From an uncultured Acidimicrobiales bacterium (GTDB lineage: Bacteria; Actinomycetota; Acidimicrobiia; Acidimicrobiales; SHLQ01): a DNA stretch of 61,778 nt. Positions 54,871 through 61,778 of the stretch are shown one piece after another. Within the stretch, counting starts at the first letter, position 1, and every line of letters begins with the position of its first letter. Where the stretch lies: the NCBI GenBank assembly GCA_938041035.1, contig CALHYX010000053.1:1-61778 (forward strand), given 5' to 3'. The position numbers were made by a program, and so were the translations under genes. The notes beneath the pieces are model-generated. The model did no database searches and had not been told where the DNA came from. It worked only from the letters and a program-made list of their open reading frames with translations.

Positions 54871-57342
54871 TCAGCCGCCCGAGGTCGGAGGTGGCGGTGG
54901 AGCCGCCGACGTTGGTGGTGCCGGCGGTGGTGGGGGAGCCGGCGGGCCGGGCGGTGGTGGCGGCGGTGGAGGTGGCGGCGGGGTCACCGGCGCCGGGTGC
55001 ACGAACAACCGCACCGTGACACCGGGCTGGACGACCTGGCCGGGGGCCGGGCGCTGGCGGTACACCTGGCCGGCCTTGCTCGGATCGGGACCGCCCGGCG
55101 GATCCTCGACGATCACGCGGAACTGGAATCCCTGGCCGGCGAGGATGCCCTTGGCGTCGGCCACTCCAACGCCGGTGACGCGTGGGACGGTGAGCTTGGC
55201 GTCGGGCGGTAGCTTGGCGACCTCGATGGTGATGACGGAGCCGAGTGGGGCGAGGGCATCGCCGCCCGGCGATTGGGCGATCACGCTGCCCGGCGCCTGG
55301 GTCTGGGTCTCGACCTCGCGGATCGACGGCGTGAAGCCGGCTTCGGTTACGGCGGTGAAGGCTTCGAGCTCCCACAGGCCGACCACGTTCGGGACGGTGG
55401 CGAGCGGTCGTTGGGAGAACAGGGTCGTGGTGGTACTCGTGGTGCTGCGCGGCGGTTCACCGAACGGCGTGGCCTCGCTGTCGCCGTGGGCCGCCTTCAT
55501 GATCTCGCGCCAGATGCGGGCCGGATAGGTGCCGCCATAGACGATCTCGTCGGTAACCGGCGGTTCCATCGAGATCTGGCCCTCCGGGTAGCCAACCCAG
55601 ACCGCGGTCACAAAATCGGGCGTGTACCCGACGAAGGTGGCGTCACCGAAGTTCTGGGCCGTTCCGGTCTTGCCGGCGGCCGGGCGGCCGATCTGGGCCT
55701 CCTTGCCGGTGCCGCCGCTGATGACGCCCTCCATCACCCAGCTGATCTGCCGGGCCACCGGGGGGTCGAGGACCTTCACCGGCGGCGGAGCCGAAACGAG
55801 GGGCTCGCAGATGATGGTGCCGTTGCGGTCGATGATCTTGGAGACGAACACCGGGTCATGGCGCAGGCCCTCGTTGGCGAAGGTGCCGTAGGCGGTGGCC
55901 ATGTCGAGCATGGTGACGTCCTCGGTGCCGAGGATGGCGGCCGGCACGGCGGCGACCGGGCTCTTGATGCCGAGGCGACCCGCCATGTCGACGAACTCGG
56001 TGGTCGAGATGGCGTCGGCGTCGGTGATGAGCTGCGCGAAGACCGTGTTGGTTGAGCTGCGGGTCGCCTCGACCAGGGTGATGTTGCGACCACCCCGGCC
56101 ACCCTTGACCTTCCAGGGACCCGAGCCGGTGTTGATGGTGATGTTGGAAGGGGCCGGGAAGTTCCGGGTCACCGGAATGCCCTTTTGCAGCGCGGCGGCC
56201 AACCCGATCGGTTTCATCGAGGAGCCGGCCTGGCGGCCCTTGCCGGTGGCGAGGTTCACCTTGGCGTCGTCGTCGTCGCCCCAGAAGTCGCGACCGCCGA
56301 CCATCGCCAGCACTTCGCCCGTTGCGGGGTTCATGGTGACCGCGGCCGCGTCGGGGTTTGCGCCGCGCCCGTTCAGGATGGGCAGCTGCGTATCGACGGC
56401 GATTTCGGCGTCGCGCTGGAGCACCGGGTCGAGCGTGGTGGTGATGGTGATGCCGCCGGCGAACAGCAGGTTCAGCCGGTCCTCGTAGGTCTCGGGTATG
56501 CGGGCGCACTCCGGCGGGCCCGACAGGAACCACGACTTCACCTCTTCGATGAAGTGCCCGGCGATGTACTCCTCGGACTCGGGGGTTACCTCCGGGACGA
56601 GGGTCAGCGGCGCCACGAGGGCCGTTTCGAGCTCGGTGTCGCTGATGTACTCGTTGGAGTACATCCGCTCGAGCACGACGTTGCGCCGCTCCTTCGCCCC
56701 CTCGGGGTTGTCGTAGGGGTTGAGGGTGCCGGGGAGCTGGATCAACCCGGCGAGCAGGGCCGCCTGGTCGATCGTGAGGTCGGATGCCTTCGTGCCCTCG
56801 CCGAAGAATCGCTGGGCGGCTGCCTCCACGCCGTAGGCGCCCTCGCCGAAGTAGACCCAGTTCAGGTACTTCTCGAGGATGTACTCCTTGGTGAAGCGCT
56901 GCTCGAACTGGCGGGCGAGCATCGCCTCTTCGATCTTGCGGTTGGCCGTGGTCTCGGAGCGGTCCAGGAACACGTTGCCCACGTATTGCTGGGTGATCGT
57001 CGACGCACCCTCGGAGATACCGCCCGCCGCGGCGTTGCGGACCGACGCCCGCAGGATGCCGCGCAGGTCGACACCCTTGTGCAGCCAGAAGCGCTCGTCC
57101 TCGACGGCGACGACGGCGTCCTGCATGACCTCGGCGATCTGGTCCAGCGGCACCGGGATGCGGTTCTGTTCGGCCTTCAGCTCGGTGATCTCGGCACCGT
57201 TGCGGTCGAGAATCCGCGAGGTCTCGGCGACCTCGGGTTCTTCCGGGGGGATCAGGTCACGGGTCTGGTAGCTGATCATCGAACAGCCGGAAGCCACGAG
57301 GGCGACCGCGAGAAGTATCAGCACCGGGAGCTTTCGCTGCAT
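54871..57342 (-). CDS. Class A penicillin-binding protein with PASTA domains and lipobox-like signal
   Basis: An 823-aa bifunctional glycosyltransferase/transpeptidase. GT51 domain: catalytic E81 in VEDERFWLHKGVD, then EGASTITQQYVGN and RKIEEAMLARQFE. Transpeptidase: SxxK at S374-K377 (GSSMKP), SxN at S430 (SSTN), KTG at 558-560. Two PASTA repeats (~647-709, ~717-782) and a polyproline tail follow. The N-terminus has LVASGC, a lipobox-like end at C20, instead of the usual uninterrupted membrane anchor. The polyproline tail makes translation EF-P dependent. It is divergent from tyrS with 70 bp between. Confidence 0.94.
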   Translation of the reverse strand: MQRKLPVLILLAVALVASGCSMISYQTRDLIPPEEPEVAETSRILDRNGAEITELKAEQNRIPVPLDQIAEVMQDAVVAVEDERFWLHKGVDLRGILRASVRNAAAGGISEGASTITQQYVGNVFLDRSETTANRKIEEAMLARQFEQRFTKEYILEKYLNWVYFGEGAYGVEAAAQRFFGEGTKASDLTIDQAALLAGLIQLPGTLNPYDNPEGAKERRNVVLERMYSNEYISDTELETALVAPLTLVPEVTPESEEYIAGHFIEEVKSWFLSGPPECARIPETYEDRLNLLFAGGITITTTLDPVLQRDAEIAVDTQLPILNGRGANPDAAAVTMNPATGEVLAMVGGRDFWGDDDDAKVNLATGKGRQAGSSMKPIGLAAALQKGIPVTRNFPAPSNITINTGSGPWKVKGGRGGRNITLVEATRSSTNTVFAQLITDADAISTTEFVDMAGRLGIKSPVAAVPAAILGTEDVTMLDMATAYGTFANEGLRHDPVFVSKIIDRNGTIICEPLVSAPPPVKVLDPPVARQISWVMEGVISGGTGKEAQIGRPAAGKTGTAQNFGDATFVGYTPDFVTAVWVGYPEGQISMEPPVTDEIVYGGTYPARIWREIMKAAHGDSEATPFGEPPRSTTSTTTTLFSQRPLATVPNVVGLWELEAFTAVTEAGFTPSIREVETQTQAPGSVIAQSPGGDALAPLGSVITIEVAKLPPDAKLTVPRVTGVGVADAKGILAGQGFQFRVIVEDPPGGPDPSKAGQVYRQRPAPGQVVQPGVTVRLFVHPAPVTPPPPPPPPPPPGPPAPPPPPAPPTSAAPPPPPTSGG

Positions 57343-57400
57343 AAGGCACCATTCTTGCCGGTTTCAGACCCAAAACGACAGCGGGAGCGATTTTGCGCGG

Positions 57401-57406
57401 CATGAT
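57401..57406 (+). promoter_or_regulatory. -10-like hexamer of a leaderless tyrS promoter
   Basis: CATGAT, 6 nt before the tyrS GTG. There is no room for a T-box leader, which argues against tRNA-sensing control of tyrS. Confidence 0.45.
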
Positions 57407-57412
57407 CGTTGG

Positions 57413-58696
57413 GTGACCTTTCGCACCGATGCCATCCTGGACGATCTGGCCGCTCGATCGCTGATCCACGGCCAGACCGACGACGCCGAACTACGAGCCG
57501 CGCTGAGCGCTGGCCCCATCACCTTGTATTGCGGGTTCGACCCCACCGCCGACAGCCTCCACGTCGGCAACCTCGTGCCCCTGCTGCTGCTCCGCCGATT
57601 CCAGGAACACGGCCACCGCCCGATCGTGCTCGCCGGCGGCGCCACCGGGATGATCGGCGACCCGGGGGGTCGTTCGAGCGAGCGCAATCTGCTCGGTCCG
57701 GCCGAACTCGACGCGAACGTGGCGGCCATCAAACAGCAGCTGGTGGCCTTTCTGGATTTCGAGGGGACCGACGGGCGCCCACCGGCGATCCTCGTCGACA
57801 ATCGCGACTGGACCGCAGACGTCGGCGTGCTCGATTTCCTTCGCGACGTAGGCAAACACGTGACCGTCAACACGATGTTGAGCCGGGAATCGATCAAGGC
57901 CCGGGTCGAAGGCGAGCACGGCATCAGCTTCACCGAATTCAGCTACATGCTGCTCCAGGCCAACGACTATCACGAACTCTGGCGAGAACACGGCTGTGTG
58001 CTCCAGGTGGGCGGCAGCGACCAGTGGGGCAACATCGTGGCCGGCGTTGACATGGTGCGGCGCCGGGGTGAGGCCTCGGTGCACGCGCTGACCGTGCCGC
58101 TGGTAACCCAGTCCGACGGCTCCAAGTTCGGCAAGAGCGTCGATGGCGCGGTGTGGGTCGACCCGAACAAGACGCTGCCGTATGAGTTTCACCAGCACTT
58201 CCTGCGCACCGACGACGCCGACGTCGAACGGTTCCTGCTGCAGCTGACCCTGATCGAGGTCGACGAGGTGGCGACGATCATGGCCGACCACGCCGACGCG
58301 CCCCAGGAGCGGAGGGCACAGCGGGCGCTGGCCGATGCGTTCACCACGTTGGTCCACGGCGAGGCGGCGACCGCGCAGGCCAATCTCGCCGCCGACGTGT
58401 TGTTCGGTGGCGGCGAGATCACCGGCGCGTCGTTGGACGCGGTGCGGGGCATCGTGCCCGAATCCACCGTGGCGACGGCCGCAGCAACCGGTGACGTGGC
58501 CGAACTGCTGGTGACCACTGGTTTGGCCAAGTCAAAGAGCGACGCCCGCAGAACCCTCGGTGACAACGGCATTTCGGTGAACGGCGAGAAGCTCGACGGC
58601 CGAGAGGCGCTCGGCGCCGACGACCTCGTCGACGGTCGTTTTGTGCTGCTCCAGAAGGGCAAGAAGAACAAACACCTCGTCGTCATCGACGGGTGA
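57413..58696 (+). CDS. tyrS: Tyrosine--tRNA ligase
   Basis: A 427-aa class I synthetase. YCGFDPTADSLHVGNLVPLL contains the HIGH equivalent (HVGN), GGSDQWGNIVAG the tyrosine/ATP site, and SDGSKFGKSVDGAVW the KMSKS equivalent (KFGKS). The C-terminal S4-like RNA-binding domain (GLAKSKSDARRTLGDNGISVNG) is complete. GTG start. It is the short TyrRS type of most bacteria. Confidence 0.97.
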   Translation: MTFRTDAILDDLAARSLIHGQTDDAELRAALSAGPITLYCGFDPTADSLHVGNLVPLLLLRRFQEHGHRPIVLAGGATGMIGDPGGRSSERNLLGPAELDANVAAIKQQLVAFLDFEGTDGRPPAILVDNRDWTADVGVLDFLRDVGKHVTVNTMLSRESIKARVEGEHGISFTEFSYMLLQANDYHELWREHGCVLQVGGSDQWGNIVAGVDMVRRRGEASVHALTVPLVTQSDGSKFGKSVDGAVWVDPNKTLPYEFHQHFLRTDDADVERFLLQLTLIEVDEVATIMADHADAPQERRAQRALADAFTTLVHGEAATAQANLAADVLFGGGEITGASLDAVRGIVPESTVATAAATGDVAELLVTTGLAKSKSDARRTLGDNGISVNGEKLDGREALGADDLVDGRFVLLQKGKKNKHLVVIDG

Positions 58697-58804
58697 TGCA
58701 GGCGGCACGAGCGCCGGTGACCCGGGTGGGGTCGGGCCGACGCTCGCATCGCCTGCTCGTACTGTCCACCCCGTCGGTCCGGGGCGGGTGGTCCGGTCAG
58801 CAGC

Positions 58805-60298
58805 TCAGCGCAGCAGGTCCTCGAGGTCTCCGCAGCCGCGGGGGTTGTTGGTGTCGCCCAGGTTCGACACCGCGGGCCAGCGGACCTCGGTCTGGGTGAT
58901 GCCGGCGCCGGTCAGTTGGTTGCGGCAGCCCTCGCTGATCCACTGCCGGGTGCCGTCGCCGTTGTCGATCCACCCGTCTTTGTAGGGCGAACCGAGCCAC
59001 AACAACCGGGCTCCTCCAGGCGGAGCGGTGCCGCCGAGTGCGGTTTGGAGGTCGCCGCAGCTGCGGGGGTTGGTGGTGTCGCCCAGGCCCGAGACCGCGG
59101 GCCAGCGGACCTGGGTCTGGGTGACCCCGGCGCCGGTCAGTTGGTTGCGGCACGCCTCGCTGATCCACTGCCGGGTGCCGTTGCCGTTGTCGATCCACCC
59201 GTCTTTGTAGGGCGAACCGAGCCACAGCAATCGAGCGTTACCCGATGGCGGCGGCGAGGTCGGTTCCTCATCGAAGTTGGCATCGCGGCTGTCGGCCACA
59301 TCCTGATTGAACACGTTGTTGTCGAACGCCTGGACGGTCTGGTTGTTCTTGAACCGGTTGATCTGCTGTTGGTTCCAACCCGGCGAGATCCAGAGGACGC
59401 AGCTGAGATCGCCGCCGCCCCCTTCGAAGTCGACCGTTACCCGAATCGCTTCCCAAAGCTTGCGCGGTGGGGTACTGGTCGACGTCGGATCGTTTTCCAC
59501 CCGGATCGGCACCCGGGTCCCGGGAAACGAGTAGTTGGTGGTGGTCGATGACGGGATCCGTTTGCCCGACTGCAGACCGATCACCGAGCTGCGACCAGCA
59601 ATGCCAATCGAGAGTTCAATCTCCCGATTGGGGGTGTCGAAGTCCCAGCGAACGAATTGGAAGTAGCCGGGTTCGCCATTCAGCGCACTGTGACGCACGG
59701 TCAGGGTCGCCCGGTGTTCGGTCTGGCCGCTCGTGCTCCATCGCGAGCAACTGCTCTTGCTCACCGCTGGGGCGACACAGCCCGGGATGCGACTGGGAAA
59801 AATCGAGTTGTAGCCTTTCCACTCGATTGCCCTGCTGTGAGCGGCGTCGGCGAGTTTGATGGCCACCGATCGGGGGACGCCACCGGCCTCGAGCGCGCGC
59901 TGGCCGATGCGCCGCTGCTCGTCGAGGCTGTTCGTACCGTTGTCCTGGCACAGCGCTCGCTGCTGGACCCGTTGCGATTCCGACATGGCATCGTGGTTCC
60001 ACCCGCACCGGTTCATCAGCCCCTGGCTGATCGCCAGGCCCGCCTGCTTCCAGGAGTGCGCTGTCGGGTCGACGCCCCCGTTCGACCCGCGCTTGTGCCG
60101 GGCCTGGAAGGCAAAAGCGGCATCCTGGAGGATGTGATGGCCACGCACGTTGCCGTAACGCTCAACGTTGTCGGGGTAGCTGAGCACGCTTGTGCCACAC
60201 TCCGCGCTGCCTCCCGGCGGTTGCGCCGAGGCCGCGGGCAGGCCGGCCGCGAGCAGCGTGCCCACGACCGCGACGAGTAGAAACGTCCGTCTGTACAT
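58805..60298 (-). CDS. Secreted protein with duplicated C-terminal module, unknown function
   Basis: A 497-aa exported protein. The signal peptide MYRRTFLLVAVVGTLLAAG ends near ASA-QP. Residues ~30-160 contain many Cys/His/Trp and RGHHILQDAAFAFQARHKRG. The middle (~170-320) is beta-rich. The C-terminus carries two 68-aa copies of a module starting ARLLWLGSPYKDGWIDNG, each with two cysteines likely to pair. ATG 60298 has GGGAG 6 nt upstream; the frame is open to 60622 but only this part looks coding. I recognise no family. The repeats suggest a ligand-binding or cell-surface module. Confidence 0.8.
   Translation of the reverse strand: MYRRTFLLVAVVGTLLAAGLPAASAQPPGGSAECGTSVLSYPDNVERYGNVRGHHILQDAAFAFQARHKRGSNGGVDPTAHSWKQAGLAISQGLMNRCGWNHDAMSESQRVQQRALCQDNGTNSLDEQRRIGQRALEAGGVPRSVAIKLADAAHSRAIEWKGYNSIFPSRIPGCVAPAVSKSSCSRWSTSGQTEHRATLTVRHSALNGEPGYFQFVRWDFDTPNREIELSIGIAGRSSVIGLQSGKRIPSSTTTNYSFPGTRVPIRVENDPTSTSTPPRKLWEAIRVTVDFEGGGGDLSCVLWISPGWNQQQINRFKNNQTVQAFDNNVFNQDVADSRDANFDEEPTSPPPSGNARLLWLGSPYKDGWIDNGNGTRQWISEACRNQLTGAGVTQTQVRWPAVSGLGDTTNPRSCGDLQTALGGTAPPGGARLLWLGSPYKDGWIDNGDGTRQWISEGCRNQLTGAGITQTEVRWPAVSNLGDTNNPRGCGDLEDLLR
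58808..59236 (-). repeat. Two ~204-bp direct repeats in the secreted protein
   Basis: Copy 1 at 59033-59236 and copy 2 at 58808-59011 encode modules identical at most of 68 positions, separated by a short TAPPGG-type linker. Nucleotide identity is also high, so the duplication is recent or homogenised. Confidence 0.85.
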
Positions 60299-60982
60299 CC
60301 GGATCTCCCTTGTCCTGCGGCGGCGGAGTGCCGACGCGGTCGATGAGTCGCCCGGGAGGCCCCGATTGTTCCCGGAACGTCGATACTTTTTGTGACTCCT
60401 CGTCGGGGCTCGCCGTTCGATCCCGAACCAACCGCGAACCGCGCGAAACCATCGAAATTCGGCCACGTTTGGCGGTGGAGTCGAAAAACCGCGAATTTCT
60501 TTGAAGAAATACCCCGCCTGAGGTTGTACAACCGTGGCGTGGGCGGTAACTTCAGTCTTCGCTTGTGGCTGCGGAAAACGCAGCTGGCAAGCAGCCGAGA
60601 CACCTCCGGCCGCAACGGCCACGTGTCTCTCACGCTACCCAACTCAGGCTTTCGAGTCCGGGAAGGGCGGTGTGGTGTGCTCCTTGAAAACGGAATAGAG
60701 GATAGATAGTCAGTGCGGGCGCATGGCCCGACGATGCGAGTCGTCGATCATGCGCACCGACAATTCCGCTGACCGGTCACTGTCTCAACGTGGTGACTGG
60801 GAAGCAAACGAAACAAATCCGGAACAACCGAAGCTCACTGGGCTTCGTGCGTTCTCGAACACGCGAATGCCCACAACAGCAACGGTCTGTTCCAAAGGCA
60901 AACTCGTTCACCGGTTTGTACCCGGTGAGCCAAATGATTCGATGAAACGTCAACCACCTCGGTGGCTGGCGCTTCGGAGATT
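60299..60982. other. Upstream region of the rRNA operon
   Basis: About 680 bp with no supported gene. TTGAAG (60501-60506) and TTGTAC (60524-60529) with a 17-nt spacer are a possible rRNA promoter on the plus strand. They overlap GGTTGTACAACC (60523-60534), a 12-bp palindrome that could be an operator. Several hairpins lie further down (e.g. CTGCGGAAAACGCAG; CCACCTCGGTGG near 60955). The last ~300 bp are probably the transcribed 16S leader. Confidence 0.5.
60677..60690 (+). promoter_or_regulatory. boxA-like antitermination site in rRNA leader
   Basis: GTGCTCCTTGAAAA resembles boxA (TGCTCTTTAACA) and the leader of other actinobacterial rRNA operons. It lies ~300 nt before 16S. NusB, encoded at 13.8 kb, would bind here. 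Confidence 0.55.

Positions 60983-61778
<796 letters not shown>

Noticed and set aside
57343..57412. T-box leader before tyrS (and before alaS or pheS)
   Set aside because: Only 70 bp are available before tyrS, and no T-box sequence (AGGGTGGNACCGCG-like) is present before any of the three synthetase genes.

Overview
The window is GC-rich, densely coding chromosomal DNA from an actinobacterium, most likely class Acidimicrobiia (Ilumatobacter/Microthrix-like). The evidence is the first ~796 nt of a 16S rRNA gene at the right end, an actinobacterial integration host factor (mihF) beside gmk and rpoZ, a PriA without a recognisable ATP site, a DUF4388 protein, a DUF1844 gene next to infC, and many GTG starts. 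There are no phages, insertion sequences, CRISPR arrays or tRNA genes. This is a housekeeping region.

Layout. 1-2.7 kb: a membrane-anchored Asp/Thr-repeat protein and rarA. 2.8-14.7 kb: alaS-ruvX-mltG-aroE, a DUF4388 protein, a prepilin peptidase, then aroB-pepQ-efp-nusB and a GNAT acetyltransferase. 14.8-29.4 kb: a long pyrimidine run, pyrR-pyrB-pyrC-carA-carB-pyrD-pyrF, continuing into mihF-gmk-rpoZ-coaBC-metK-priA. A PyrR-type leader RNA and an intrinsic terminator lie at its head. 29.7-31.0 kb: a small zinc-ribbon gene and two RNA/SAM methyltransferases on the minus strand. 31.1-36.2 kb: def-fmt-rsmB, then mog, ribD and hisG. 36.3-42.8 kb: DUF1844 (minus), infC-rpmI-rplT, an rRNA methyltransferase and pheST. 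42.9-51.8 kb: an MDR oxidoreductase, then argCBDFRGH behind an ARG box, then mpg. 51.8-60.3 kb: a glutathione peroxidase, an MFS transporter, a Nudix hydrolase, a membrane protein, a class A penicillin-binding protein, tyrS and a secreted repeat protein. 60.3-61.8 kb: rRNA leader and 16S.

Most striking observation: the minus-strand glutathione peroxidase at 51807-52280 is interrupted by an in-frame UGA exactly where the catalytic Cys/Sec belongs. Eighteen nt after the UGA lies a hairpin whose apex, GCAGGUCUGC, matches the apex of the E. coli fdhF SECIS as I remember it. I read it as a selenoprotein that conventional gene calling would cut to its C-terminal half.

Other regulatory architecture: (i) the pyr leader combines a PyrR-loop-like motif, a Shine-Dalgarno and a terminator that lies inside the pyrR reading frame. 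(ii) infC appears to start at AUA, overlapping the UAG of a six-codon leader ORF, behind an attenuator-like terminator. (iii) Many genes have a TAnnnT hexamer about 6 nt before the start codon, which suggests frequent leaderless transcripts. Coding oddities include a low-complexity repeat insertion in ArgD, a shortened RsmB, a class 1B-like PyrD without PyrK nearby, an arg cluster without argJ, and a PBP with a lipobox-like signal. Functions are read from motifs and gene order, with no database search.
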